Of a DNA stretch of 64,000 nucleotides, positions 8,991-18,038 are shown one piece after another; position 1 is the first letter of the stretch; each line of letters starts with the position of its first letter. Position numbers and translations under genes: made by a program. Source of the DNA: Chryseobacterium lathyri (GTDB taxonomy: Bacteria; Bacteroidota; Bacteroidia; Flavobacteriales; Weeksellaceae); contig NZ_QNFY01000001.1 of assembly GCF_003290185.1 (NCBI RefSeq), positions 186,001 through 250,000 of the forward strand, given 5' to 3'. The notes beneath the pieces were generated by a model, which did no database searches, was not told the DNA's origin, and was given only the letters and a program-made list of their open reading frames with translations.

Positions 8991-10781
8991 TTATTTTTCT
9001 TTGATCAATAATGCTGCATTATTATAAAATATGGTCTTTTGTTTGTTGTAAGGAGAGCTGTCTCTTGAGATATTCTGAAAAACTATTTTGATATGGTATT
9101 TCCCCAAATCGCTTTCCATAGAGATTTCTTTCATTTTTATGGTTCCCGAATGGCTGGCGTTGTTTTCGAATAGCTTATCTATCACCGGACTGAAATCTAC
9201 CGTCTCTTCTGAATTGAGAATCACCTTTATCGTTTTTCCATTATTAACTCCGGTCTGGCTGTCTATCAAAAATGTATCTCCATTAATATCTTTCAATTGC
9301 TGATTATAGCTGTCAAAATTAATTAAATACTGATAACCCTGAATGTTGATTACTTTTGATTCCGAGTCTAAAACAAGCCTTTCATATTCTGATCCATCCG
9401 AAGTTTTATTGACATGTATAAAAGCATTTCTAAGGGTACTGCTGATTAGCGAAGAACGAACGTTCTCAAAGTCTCCTGCTAAAAGATCGTGTGTTTTGCC
9501 GGCAGTCAGATTCAGTAAAAAATCTTTTTGCTTTCTTTCAGCCAGGAACTCAAATTTATCAGTAATTTCGTTAACGAGAGTGTCAGATACTTTTTTCTGA
9601 AAATCTATTTTGTTATTAACCAGAAGTTTATTTTTATCCAGAAGAGTGATCAATTGGTTTTTCTGGCTTCTTTTGGCTACACTGAATGCATTTAAATAAG
9701 GAAAGATCAACGAAAAAGCTCCAAACGCAAATAAGCTGATGGGAATAAATTTTATGCTTGCCTTTTTATTTAAAACAAAATAAGAAACTACACCCAGCAG
9801 CCATAGCGCCAATAGCAAAACGAAGTATCTGGGTTCTGTGTAGCCGTATTCCAGGATCCTTGTAAATATGGCCGTAAATAATAAAACAAGTAACGGAATT
9901 ATGGTGTAGTAAAACAGTTTTGAAAATACTTTGACCCACGATTTTGCTTTTTCCTCTTTAAGCGGATAGACAAGCAATAAAGCAAGGATACCAATAATAC
10001 TGTAAGCCAGGACCAGATAAGAAACCCATCCTCTCGGAAGTTCCCAGTTGATAACTATTTTAAATGAGTAAACATACAGGATGACCAGATAAATGAAAAG
10101 CAGCGGAATCAGGACAAACTGGGTGAAAAACTTTAAAATCACCGGATAGGTACTGTCTTTTTCCAGATAGCTTAGCCCGGTTTCATTGAAAAGGAGAAAG
10201 ATAAAACTGCTCCCAAAAATGGCCAGGACATAGAACGTATCGGCATATAGGTTATCACTGAAATTAAAATCAAATAATTTGTCAACTGCCAGGATGGCCA
10301 GCTCTACACCTCCTGTAAGTACTCCTGTAAAAATAGCGGTCAGGAAAATATTAACAAAAAGATTTTTATTGTACTGCCAGAAATTAAGCTCCCTGTTCTT
10401 TTCGAGAAAGGCACCAAAGGAAACCAGTAAGTGAGAAAGAAGAAGAGTAATAGCGATGATGAAGCCATGAACTTCGGTAAAATCCCTCTCTTTTGCAGGT
10501 AAAATGAAAAAAAATCCTATCAGGAAAACTGTTCCCAATATTTCCAGTAAAAGTCTTTTTCCGATCCTTTGGGAAAGGATTTTCAAAGCAAACATAAGGG
10601 AAATACCGAGACAGCAGCAAATAGTAAATTTCGAATGAATGAATAACGATTCACGGTCATATTTGCTGTCCAGCATACGGATGGCTCCCACAGAAGAGAG
10701 CAGTCCCATTAATAAAACCATCGGATAGCGCGACAGAACATCCTGTGCCTTCTCTGTTATTTCCCGGATTTTCGTTTTCAT
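8991..10781 (-). CDS. DUF4153 multi-pass membrane protein
   Basis: The 596-aa protein has about ten to twelve hydrophobic segments over residues 20-390, followed by a soluble C-terminal part of about 200 residues (KKVSDTLVNEITDKFEFLAE and onward). This is the layout of the DUF4153 family, whose function is unknown. The C-terminal part presumably faces the cytoplasm or periplasm as a separate domain. It lies 19 bp downstream of the BlaI-like gene on the same strand, so the two probably form an operon with the PAP2 gene. Confidence 0.85.
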   Translation of the reverse strand: MKTKIREITEKAQDVLSRYPMVLLMGLLSSVGAIRMLDSKYDRESLFIHSKFTICCCLGISLMFALKILSQRIGKRLLLEILGTVFLIGFFFILPAKERDFTEVHGFIIAITLLLSHLLVSFGAFLEKNRELNFWQYNKNLFVNIFLTAIFTGVLTGGVELAILAVDKLFDFNFSDNLYADTFYVLAIFGSSFIFLLFNETGLSYLEKDSTYPVILKFFTQFVLIPLLFIYLVILYVYSFKIVINWELPRGWVSYLVLAYSIIGILALLLVYPLKEEKAKSWVKVFSKLFYYTIIPLLVLLFTAIFTRILEYGYTEPRYFVLLLALWLLGVVSYFVLNKKASIKFIPISLFAFGAFSLIFPYLNAFSVAKRSQKNQLITLLDKNKLLVNNKIDFQKKVSDTLVNEITDKFEFLAERKQKDFLLNLTAGKTHDLLAGDFENVRSSLISSTLRNAFIHVNKTSDGSEYERLVLDSESKVINIQGYQYLINFDSYNQQLKDINGDTFLIDSQTGVNNGKTIKVILNSEETVDFSPVIDKLFENNASHSGTIKMKEISMESDLGKYHIKIVFQNISRDSSPYNKQKTIFYNNAALLIKEK

Positions 10782-10799
10782 GATTCGTGTATTTTGTGC

Positions 10800-11285
10800 T
10801 TAGTCTTTTTTCTTTTTTTTCTTCTTGTCTTTATCCTTATCTTTTGTTTTACTCTTTTTAACTTTTTTAGGATTTAAGATCTCATCTGCATATTCAAATT
10901 TCGGTTCCTCAATTTTTGTAGGAATAATCTCAATTTTCAGATCAAAATAATTCTTCAGATCATCCTGTGATATTAATTTTTCATTGAATAAAAACTCCAG
11001 CATTTCCTTTCCGGAATCATTGAAAAAATTATGAGCAAGCTCTTTCAGCAAGAATTTACGGTATTCTTCCATAGGGACAACTACGGTGTATTTGAAGATT
11101 CTTCCTTCCTTTTGAGTGGTGATATAACCTTTTTCCACCAATATTTTAAGGTAAGTAGAAACAGTGTTCTGGTGCGGCTTTGGTTCAGGATGCTGCTCCA
11201 TGATGTCTTTAAGATAAAAAGATTCAAGCTTCCAAAACAGCTTCATAAAATTTTCCTCAGCACCGGTAAGATGATTTATTTTCAT
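10800..11285 (-). CDS. BlaI/MecI/CopY-type winged-helix repressor
   Basis: The 161-aa product has the Penicillinase_R winged helix at about 1-85: LTGAEENFMKLFWKLESFYL, then HQNTVSTYLKILVEKGYI as the recognition region and an acidic dimerisation part. Residues about 140-161 form an unusual run of Lys and Asp (KDKDKDKKKKKKKD), possibly extra non-specific DNA contact. No BlaR-type sensor protease is adjacent. It sits between the PAP2 and DUF4153 genes with tight spacing, suggesting that it regulates its own operon. The poly-Lys tail is A-rich at DNA level and might be length-variable. Confidence 0.87.
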   Translation of the reverse strand: MKINHLTGAEENFMKLFWKLESFYLKDIMEQHPEPKPHQNTVSTYLKILVEKGYITTQKEGRIFKYTVVVPMEEYRKFLLKELAHNFFNDSGKEMLEFLFNEKLISQDDLKNYFDLKIEIIPTKIEEPKFEYADEILNPKKVKKSKTKDKDKDKKKKKKKD

Positions 11286-11294
11286 AGAAAGTTC

Positions 11295-11903
11295 TTAATG
11301 TTGAAATTGTATATTGCAATAAAGATAAATAAAAGATACCACAAATGCTATTCCGGCACCCATAAATACTTCCTTTATTGTATGTCTTTTTAAAATGATT
11401 CTTGTAATTCCCACTAAAGCAGCAATTCCCAGCCATACCAGTCCTGCTTTCCAGTCCAATGTGAAAAATAAGGCAGCAACAAATACATTAAATGCTGTAT
11501 GCATCGAGCTTTTAATAAAGAAGTTACTGATCTGCATAGTAAAAACAAGGATCAGGACAAACAGCATGACGAGATCAATATACCCGTTTCTTACATAATT
11601 GAAAATAAGATAAGTAACCACGCAGGCCGCAATAAAAATATAGAGTGTTTTCCTTTGAATACGGTTCGAAACGTCCATATTCGTATATCTTCCAGTCTTT
11701 ACATTCCAAACCAGCCAGATTACAACCGGTGCAATAATCATTAATAATATAGGAACAAAATAAAGAAGAGAATCTTCGAGTGAATATTCCTTTATACTCA
11801 TATAAACGAAAAAAATAAATAAAGAAATTAGCGGATTGAAAAAATCTGAGATGATTTTTGAAATTTTATGTACTGTTGAAGGCTGTTTTTCTTCCATGTT
11901 CAA
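11295..11903 (-). CDS. PAP2-family membrane phosphatase
   Basis: The 202-aa protein has about six membrane helices and a shortened PAP2 signature: the second motif is KSSMHTAFN (Ser-x-His-Thr), and the third is RIILKRHTIKEV (Arg and His of the catalytic site). The family dephosphorylates lipid phosphates such as undecaprenyl or phosphatidylglycerol phosphates at the inner membrane. Motif 1 (KxxxxxxRP) is not clear; the stretch NRIQRK may replace it, so activity is uncertain. It is the first gene of the presumed PAP2-BlaI-DUF4153 operon. Confidence 0.78.
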   Translation of the reverse strand: MNMEEKQPSTVHKISKIISDFFNPLISLFIFFVYMSIKEYSLEDSLLYFVPILLMIIAPVVIWLVWNVKTGRYTNMDVSNRIQRKTLYIFIAACVVTYLIFNYVRNGYIDLVMLFVLILVFTMQISNFFIKSSMHTAFNVFVAALFFTLDWKAGLVWLGIAALVGITRIILKRHTIKEVFMGAGIAFVVSFIYLYCNIQFQH

Positions 11904-11977
11904 GTTTAAAATTCAAATATAACACTATAAGCAAAAAAACAATTAGTATGTATACGATAAAAACAAAGTTTTTTTTA

Positions 11978-11985
11978 TAATTTTG
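11978..11985 (+). promoter_or_regulatory. Putative -7 box (TAATTTTG) of pdhA
   Basis: It matches TAnnTTTG, 37 bp upstream of the pdhA ATG. No clear -33 TTG is seen. Confidence 0.4.
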
Positions 11986-12021
11986 CTCAAATATTCATCA
12001 TAAAAAAGCAAGAGCTAGCAC

Positions 12022-13023
12022 ATGAAAGAATTTTCTAAAGAGGTATACCTGAAGTGGTATGAAGATATGACTATGTGGAGAAGGTTTGAAGACAAATGCC
12101 GTTCTCTTTATCTAAAACAAAAGATCAGAGGTTTTTTACATTTGTATAACGGTCAGGAGGCTATCCCTGCCGGCTTCACGCATGCAATGGACTTAACGAA
12201 AGACAGTATGATTACTGCTTACAGATGCCACATCCATCCAATGGCGATGGGAGTAGATCCGAAGAGAATCATGGCTGAGCTTTGCGGTAAAGCTACCGGA
12301 ACGTCCGGAGGTATGGGCGGTTCTATGCACATTTTCAGCAAAGAGCACCGTTTTTATGGCGGACATGGTATTGTCGGCGGACAGATTCCTTTGGGAGCTG
12401 GAATTGCTTTTGCAGATAAATATTTTGACAGAAAAGCTGTAAATATCTGTTTCTTCGGAGACGGGGCTGCAAGACAGGGATCGCTTCACGAAACATTCAA
12501 TATGGCGATGAACTGGAAGCTTCCTGTAGTATTTGTTGTAGAAAACAACCAATATGCGATGGGAACTTCTGTAAAAAGAACAGCCAACCATGAAGATATC
12601 TACAAATTAGGTTTAGGATACGAAATGCCTTGCCTTGCCGTAGATGCAATGGATCCTGAGAAAGTGGCTGAAGCAGCTTACGAAGCTATTGAAAGAGCAA
12701 GAAGAGGAGACGGGCCTACTTTCATTGAAGCCAGAACTTACCGTTACAGAGGACACTCTATGTCTGATGCCGAGCCTTACAGAAGTAAAGAAGAAGTAGC
12801 GATTCACAAGAATGATGACCCTATGGAACTGGTAAAGCACAGAATTTTGGAAAATGGTTGGGCTACTGAAGCAGAATTAGAAACCATCGACAATAAATCA
12901 AGAGATTTTGTAGACGAATGTATCGAATTCATGGAAAATTCTCCATATCCGGATCCGGATAAGGTGTATGAATATGTTTATGCTCAGGAAAACTATCCAT
13001 TCTTAGATAAATTAGAAAACTAA
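12022..13023 (+). CDS. pdhA: Pyruvate dehydrogenase E1 component, alpha subunit
   Basis: The 333-aa protein is a full-length E1 alpha of the heterotetrameric type. The thiamine diphosphate motif begins at FFGDGAARQGS and ends in VVENNQYAMGTS. The substrate region GHGIVGGQIPLGAG and the phosphorylation-loop region YRYRGHSMSDAEPYRS are intact. With E1 beta it decarboxylates pyruvate and passes the acetyl group to E2. The E2 gene follows after 87 bp on the same strand. No E1 beta gene is adjacent, so it must be elsewhere in the genome. Start is supported by conservation from KEVYLKWYEDM. Confidence 0.96.
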   Translation: MKEFSKEVYLKWYEDMTMWRRFEDKCRSLYLKQKIRGFLHLYNGQEAIPAGFTHAMDLTKDSMITAYRCHIHPMAMGVDPKRIMAELCGKATGTSGGMGGSMHIFSKEHRFYGGHGIVGGQIPLGAGIAFADKYFDRKAVNICFFGDGAARQGSLHETFNMAMNWKLPVVFVVENNQYAMGTSVKRTANHEDIYKLGLGYEMPCLAVDAMDPEKVAEAAYEAIERARRGDGPTFIEARTYRYRGHSMSDAEPYRSKEEVAIHKNDDPMELVKHRILENGWATEAELETIDNKSRDFVDECIEFMENSPYPDPDKVYEYVYAQENYPFLDKLEN

Positions 13024-13110
13024 AATAATTTGCTGATCCAATGATAGATGATGCGAAAAGCATTGATTTCTATTATTAATCACCATATTAAAAAAATAAT
13101 ACAATAAATT

Positions 13111-14724
13111 ATGGCAGAAGTAATTACGATGCCCCGCCTTTCTGATACTATGACGGAAGGTAAGGTGGCGAAATGGCATAAAAAAGTAGGAGATAAAGTA
13201 AAAGAAGGAGATATTTTAGCCGAAATTGAAACAGATAAAGCTGTTCAGGATTTCGAATCTGAAATAGAAGGAACTCTTTTATATATTGGGGTAGAAGAAG
13301 GCGCTGCTGCTGCTGTAGATTCTGTTTTAGCGATTATTGGGAATGAAGGTGAGGATATTTCAGGACTGACTGGCGGAGCTGCTGCTCCTGCTGCAGGTGC
13401 TTCTGAAGAGAAGAAGTCTGAAGAAGAATCCAAAACAGAAAATAAGGCTACAAGTGTTGAGCAGACTACTGCGGAAGTTCCTGCAGGTGTAGAAATTATT
13501 ACAATGCCAAGACTTTCCGATACGATGACGGAAGGTAAAGTGGCAAAATGGCATAAAAATGTAGGCGATACCGTAAAAGAAGGAGATCTTCTTGCTGAGA
13601 TCGAAACAGATAAAGCGGTTCAGGATTTTGAATCTGAATTCAACGGGGTATTATTGAAGCAGGGCGTAGAAGAAGGTGGTGCTGCTCCGGTAGATTCAGT
13701 ATTGGCGATCATCGGTCCGGAAGGAACAGATGTTTCTGCTGTAGGTGCTCCAAAAGCAGCGGCTCAGGCCTCTGAAAAACCGGCTGAACAGAAAACTGAA
13801 GCAAAAGCAGAAGAAAAAGCGGCTCCGGCAGCAAGTTCTTCATCTTCAGACAGGGTAGCAATTTCCCCGTTAGCTAAGAAAATGGCTCAGGATAAAGGTG
13901 TTGACATCAACAGTGTTCACGGTTCAGGAGAAAACGGAAGAATTGTTAAAAAAGATATTGAAAACTATCAGCCTTCCCAGGCACAGGCTCAACCGGCTGC
14001 TCCTGCTCCTGCAGCGGCTCAGGTTGCACTAAGCTTTGTTCAGGGTGAAGATACGGAGACTCCAAACTCTCAGGTAAGAAATATTATTGCAAAACGTCTT
14101 GCTGAAAGTAAATTCTCAGCGCCTCACTATTATCTGATGGTGGAGATCAATATGGATAAAGCAATTGAGGCCAGAAAAGAAATCAATTCTTTACCGGATA
14201 CGAAAATCTCTTTCAATGATATGATCATTAAGGCAACTGCTGTTGCTTTAAGAAAACATCCTCAGGTGAACTCAAGCTGGGCAGGGGATAAGATCATCCA
14301 CAGAGGAAATATCAATGTGGGGGTAGCAGTGGCTATTCCTGACGGATTAGTGGTTCCTGTACTTAAAAATACAGACCAGATGAACTACACTCAGATCTCT
14401 GCAGCAGTAAAAGATATGGCTTCAAGAGCTAAAAGCAAAGGCCTTAAAGCTAATGAAATGGAAGGTTCTACATTCTCCATCTCCAACCTGGGTATGTTCG
14501 GAATCGAGACCTTTACAAGTATCATTAACCAGCCGAACTCTGCTATCCTTTCAGTAGGAGCGATCATCGAAAAACCGATCGTTAAAGACGGTCAAATCGT
14601 GGTAGGAAATATCATGAAGCTTTCATTAGCATGTGACCACAGAGTGGTAGACGGTGCTACGGGAGCCCAGTTCTTACAGACTTTAAAAACATATCTGGAA
14701 AGTCCTTTAACCCTGTTACTGTAA
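13111..14724 (+). CDS. pdhC: Pyruvate dehydrogenase E2, dihydrolipoamide acetyltransferase with two lipoyl domains
   Basis: The 537-aa protein has two nearly identical lipoyl domains (about 1-78 and 127-205), each with ETDKAVQDFES; the lipoylated lysines are Lys43 and Lys168. Ala/Pro/Glu-rich flexible linkers follow. The peripheral subunit-binding domain is at about 248-290 (SPLAKKMAQDKGVDINSVHG). The catalytic acyltransferase domain (about 310-537) ends in the active-site HRVVDGATGAQFL. E2 transfers acetyl from lipoamide to CoA and forms the core of the complex. It is paired with pdhA, and a terminator follows the stop codon. Confidence 0.97.
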   Translation: MAEVITMPRLSDTMTEGKVAKWHKKVGDKVKEGDILAEIETDKAVQDFESEIEGTLLYIGVEEGAAAAVDSVLAIIGNEGEDISGLTGGAAAPAAGASEEKKSEEESKTENKATSVEQTTAEVPAGVEIITMPRLSDTMTEGKVAKWHKNVGDTVKEGDLLAEIETDKAVQDFESEFNGVLLKQGVEEGGAAPVDSVLAIIGPEGTDVSAVGAPKAAAQASEKPAEQKTEAKAEEKAAPAASSSSSDRVAISPLAKKMAQDKGVDINSVHGSGENGRIVKKDIENYQPSQAQAQPAAPAPAAAQVALSFVQGEDTETPNSQVRNIIAKRLAESKFSAPHYYLMVEINMDKAIEARKEINSLPDTKISFNDMIIKATAVALRKHPQVNSSWAGDKIIHRGNINVGVAVAIPDGLVVPVLKNTDQMNYTQISAAVKDMASRAKSKGLKANEMEGSTFSISNLGMFGIETFTSIINQPNSAILSVGAIIEKPIVKDGQIVVGNIMKLSLACDHRVVDGATGAQFLQTLKTYLESPLTLLL

Positions 14725-14744
14725 CAGTTCAGATTGTACATATT

Positions 14745-14772
14745 AAAACCTCTCACTTTGAGAGGTTTTTTT
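14745..14772 (+). terminator. Terminator of the pdhA-pdhC operon
   Basis: An AAAACCTCTC/GAGAGGTTTT stem with a five-base loop ends in a T-run, 20 bp past the pdhC stop. Confidence 0.88.
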
Positions 14773-14841
14773 GTATTTAAATTTTAATTATACAGAATTG
14801 TTTTTCGAGGAGCGAAACTGCTTTTCCGGGAGGGTAGAAGA

Positions 14842-15225
14842 TTATTTGGTGCCTTCTGCCTTATTTTTCCAGTATTCAACCTGTTCTTTTAGCTCTTTGA
14901 TACGTTCTTCGTACTGCACTATAAGTTTTTCGGGAGTATTATAATTAATTGTCTGATTTTGAATTACACCGCTTGCATTATCATTAGACGATTCATTATT
15001 GTTATTAACCTGTAAATAGCCTTCTTCCGGTTTCAGAATCTCTTCCATTGTCACATCCAGAGAAGTGCAGATATTTTCGATATGATTTACCCACGAATTG
15101 GTTTCCCCATTTTCTATCCTTTGGTACGTGGAGCGTGAAATATGCAGCTTTTCTGCCAGTTCTTCCTGGGAGATTCCTTTGTCCTCTCTGTACTTTCTTA
15201 TTCTCTTCCCGATGGTTGCATTCAT
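14842..15225 (-). CDS. XRE-family HTH regulator with C-terminal coiled coil
   Basis: Residues 1-65 are a Cro/C1 helix-turn-helix (ISQEELAEKLHISRSTYQRI). An Asn/Ser-rich linker (about 70-95) leads to a predicted coiled coil at about 98-125 (IVQYEERIKELKEQVEYWKN). The coil probably drives oligomerisation. It is divergent from the lipoprotein cluster at 15.4 kb with a 145-bp shared spacer, so it is a candidate regulator of that cluster. This link is positional only. Confidence 0.85.
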   Translation of the reverse strand: MNATIGKRIRKYREDKGISQEELAEKLHISRSTYQRIENGETNSWVNHIENICTSLDVTMEEILKPEEGYLQVNNNNESSNDNASGVIQNQTINYNTPEKLIVQYEERIKELKEQVEYWKNKAEGTK

Positions 15226-15370
15226 TGCTAAATAATTTGATGAACAAATATAATTTTTTTTCGAACATAATGATGCATCAGAAATAGGGCATTGCCATTT
15301 TATTTTTTTCTCACATCTTTGGGAGTATAAATTTTTATTATATTTAACAACTTAAAAACACAAACAATCT

Positions 15371-16870
15371 ATGAGAAAAAAATTATTTCTCCGGCTATTT
15401 CTATTGATAGCCCTCAGCACTTTGCTGTATTCCTGCCGGACAGAAGAGGAGCTGAACCCCAAAAACGGTGAAGCCGGAAATTTGCGGTATGGCATATCCA
15501 AAGAAGTCTTTATGGGAAGTTTATTTGTCACAGGTCTGAAAAGCAACAGCTCCAAAAATGTAGCCTCTGCCCTCACAGCAGAAGAGCTGGTAGAAAGACT
15601 GGACTTGGAAAAAGCCCACTTGAATTCCAATAATGGGAAAGAAGTTTTTCATGTGCCTGTAAGAACATTTGGAAGCTACAAAAGGTCGCTCCTGTCTATA
15701 TCTGGAAACGGAAACTCCATGGCTGTTCTATTGACCTATCCCAATCCGGAAGATCAAAGGCTTTTTTATATAACGGACCTCAACGGAAACCTTCTGAAGG
15801 AAGTGAAGATAGGAGACGATGGGAAAGAACTTCCAGCTTCTCCCACTTCAAAGAAATCCAGCATAGCGGGCAAAAGTGATGATTTATGTGAGGAAGTAGT
15901 GTATGAAACCTGTAGTTCAGGGCAGCACAGTTTTGAAACAGGAAATGCATATCAATGCGAGTTTTGGCATAACCTACAGGGAGGTACGCCTCCAAAATTA
16001 TTTAAAATAAACGGCATATGTGGCGGAACAGGAAGTGGTGGCGGTGGAACACCGATAGGTGGGGATGGATCTTCAGGCGGACATCCGGCAGGCGGAAGCA
16101 GTACTTCCCCTGTAGGTGGTGGAGGCCCTCCCAAATATGATTTTACCTCAGCTGATTGTGTACAAAATCTGGACTGTGAAAACTGTAATATACCGGGTGA
16201 TACTAACAATGACTGTAAGCTGAGTTATGATGAAGCAATAGCCTTTAATAATAATCCATGTGAAAAAACAAAAGGCATCATTAATAACCCAAAAACCAAA
16301 ACTGCAATAGATGATATGAAAAACCAGGCAGTATTGCCTGCTTCAGATCCTAATAGCGGAGAAATTGGATATAAATTTCAGGCAGACGGAACTCCATCTA
16401 CAAAAATTATAGGAGGTGCCCATAATGTGAATTTTGGTGATAAGACAGGATATGCAGGAGGTTATCATAATCATACTCTTGAAGGAATACCTATGCTTTC
16501 TCCACCAGATATAGAACAGCTGCTTCAATTTGTGTTGGCGCAAGGGAATTATGGAAATCCAAGTAATGCGTTTATGGGGATGGTAGCACCCAATGGCATG
16601 CATTATGTAGCAACTTTCAGCGGAAATTATAATGATGCTTTAATAAGTTTTTCACAACAGGATTTGAATAATTTTACAGATAATATGGCAATGAGAAAAG
16701 GCATGTATAATCCTTCTACTCCTAACGGATTTGAAAAACTTTTTTTTGCAATACTAAATGATATGTCACTTAATGGGAAGGTTAATTTGCAAAGAATAGA
16801 AAGTGATGGAACTATAAAAACAATAATTAAAAATAATGATGGAACTACAACAGCTGTTCCATGTCCCTAA
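15371..16870 (+). CDS. Lipoprotein with Gly-rich linker and possible C-terminal JAMM-like hydrolase domain
   Basis: The 499-aa product has a lipoprotein signal ending in YSC (Cys22). An N-terminal domain (about 30-215) has four to five Cys and no family I recognise. A Gly/Pro/Ser-rich linker (about 218-255) follows. A short Cys-rich segment (263-297) contains PGDTNNDCKLSYDEA, which resembles one dockerin or EF-hand-type calcium loop. The C-terminal part (about 320-470) has Glu331, His366-Asn-His368, Ser377 and Asp380: the E...HxH...SxxD ligand order of JAMM/MPN+ metalloproteases, with one extra residue compared with RadC. A hydrolase or secreted toxin role is inferred. Three paralogous lipoprotein genes follow directly. 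Confidence 0.7.
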   Translation: MRKKLFLRLFLLIALSTLLYSCRTEEELNPKNGEAGNLRYGISKEVFMGSLFVTGLKSNSSKNVASALTAEELVERLDLEKAHLNSNNGKEVFHVPVRTFGSYKRSLLSISGNGNSMAVLLTYPNPEDQRLFYITDLNGNLLKEVKIGDDGKELPASPTSKKSSIAGKSDDLCEEVVYETCSSGQHSFETGNAYQCEFWHNLQGGTPPKLFKINGICGGTGSGGGGTPIGGDGSSGGHPAGGSSTSPVGGGGPPKYDFTSADCVQNLDCENCNIPGDTNNDCKLSYDEAIAFNNNPCEKTKGIINNPKTKTAIDDMKNQAVLPASDPNSGEIGYKFQADGTPSTKIIGGAHNVNFGDKTGYAGGYHNHTLEGIPMLSPPDIEQLLQFVLAQGNYGNPSNAFMGMVAPNGMHYVATFSGNYNDALISFSQQDLNNFTDNMAMRKGMYNPSTPNGFEKLFFAILNDMSLNGKVNLQRIESDGTIKTIIKNNDGTTTAVPCP

Positions 16871-16881
16871 AAAACAATATT

Positions 16882-17466
16882 ATGAATAAGATAATTATAA
16901 AATTAACATTTGTCTTTATACTTTTTTGTACTTTTTCTTGTAAAGCACAGCAAGAATATCCTCTAAAGACGGATTATACAGAAATTCCTAATAACTCCTA
17001 CTTAAAAGATTTTAACAACGAGCTGAATGTATTTGTAGGGAATTATACTGCTAATTTCCAAGACAAAAAAATCACACTATTTATTACAAAACAAAACTAT
17101 CAGTTTTTTGATAGAGGTAAATATAAGTATTACAAAGATGTATTATCCATAAAATTCATTATTAAAAATTTATCAGGAACTATTCTTCAAGATACTCAAA
17201 ATGTGGTTTTCCAGCCCAATGAATTAAAAAATACTATATATAGTAGATGGATTGAAACAACAGATAATAAATTATTATTATATTATGGCGGTACGAATTG
17301 TGGTGTAGGCTGGGGAGATATTTACTTAAAGAAAATAAATTCTACACAAATATCTTGGGAATATCGTCCTAATGATATTATACTTGACGACAGCAGATGT
17401 CCTCCGGGAACAGATATTAATATTTATCTTCCAGAGACAAAAGATTTAATTTTCACTAAACAGTAA
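16882..17466 (+). CDS. DUF6705-like lipoprotein, paralogue 1
   Basis: Start taken at 16882, which opens on the signal peptide; an ATG at 16861 would add seven residues and overlap the preceding gene. The 194-aa product has a lipobox FSC followed by KAQQ, then a mostly beta domain with YYKDVLSIKFIIKN, YYGGTNCGVGWG and an invariant tail (SWEYRPNDIILDD, CPPGTDINIYLPETKDLIF). The pattern agrees with DUF6705 as I remember it, a family of unknown function. Two close paralogues follow. Codons are more AT-rich than in the flanking housekeeping genes. Confidence 0.75.
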   Translation: MNKIIIKLTFVFILFCTFSCKAQQEYPLKTDYTEIPNNSYLKDFNNELNVFVGNYTANFQDKKITLFITKQNYQFFDRGKYKYYKDVLSIKFIIKNLSGTILQDTQNVVFQPNELKNTIYSRWIETTDNKLLLYYGGTNCGVGWGDIYLKKINSTQISWEYRPNDIILDDSRCPPGTDINIYLPETKDLIFTKQ

Positions 17467-18038
17467 TGAGAAATTGGGGAATATGTTTGGGAATTCTTGC
17501 TGTGTTTTCATGTAAAGCACAGCAGGTTTATCCCTTAAAAACAGATCATACTGAAGTTGCTCAAAACTCTTATTTAAAAGATGTTAATAATGAATTGGAT
17601 TCTTTTATAGGCACATGGCAAGGAAATTTTAATGGTAATTCAATTACTTTATTTGTAACAAAAGAAATACATAGATTTTTTAATGAAAATCAATATAAAT
17701 ATTATAAGGATATTTTATCTATAAAATATGTAATTAAAAATTCTTCTGGAGTGGTTCTTCAAAACACTCAAAATATGGTCTTTCCTGCAGAACAATTAAA
17801 GCATACTATTTATAGTCAATGGGCAGAGGATAGTGGGAATAGTCTCTTATTTTATTATGGAGGCACTAATTGTAGTGTTGGTTGGGGAAAAATTATATTG
17901 AAAAAATTAAGCTCTACACAAATTTCTTGGGAATATAGGCCTAATGATATTATCCTTGATGACAGCAAATGTCCTCCGGGAACAGATATAAATATTTATC
18001 TTCCGGAAACAAAAGATTTAATCTTTACTAAGCAATAG
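17466..18038 (+). CDS. DUF6705-like lipoprotein, paralogue 2
   Basis: The 190-aa protein starts on an ATG that overlaps the preceding TAA by one base (TAATG), so translation is coupled. It has the lipobox FSCKAQQ and the same domain as its neighbours, with YYKDILSIKYVIKN, YYGGTNCSVGWG and the nearly identical last 40 residues. The N-terminal half differs more (for example the segment around IGTWQGNFNGN). The function is unknown. Confidence 0.75.
   Translation: MRNWGICLGILAVFSCKAQQVYPLKTDHTEVAQNSYLKDVNNELDSFIGTWQGNFNGNSITLFVTKEIHRFFNENQYKYYKDILSIKYVIKNSSGVVLQNTQNMVFPAEQLKHTIYSQWAEDSGNSLLFYYGGTNCSVGWGKIILKKLSSTQISWEYRPNDIILDDSKCPPGTDINIYLPETKDLIFTKQ

Noticed and set aside
16343..16603. Minus-strand ORF opposite the JAMM-like segment, considered as an antitoxin
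   Set aside because: It has no domain, promoter or start context and mirrors the codons of the plus-strand gene.
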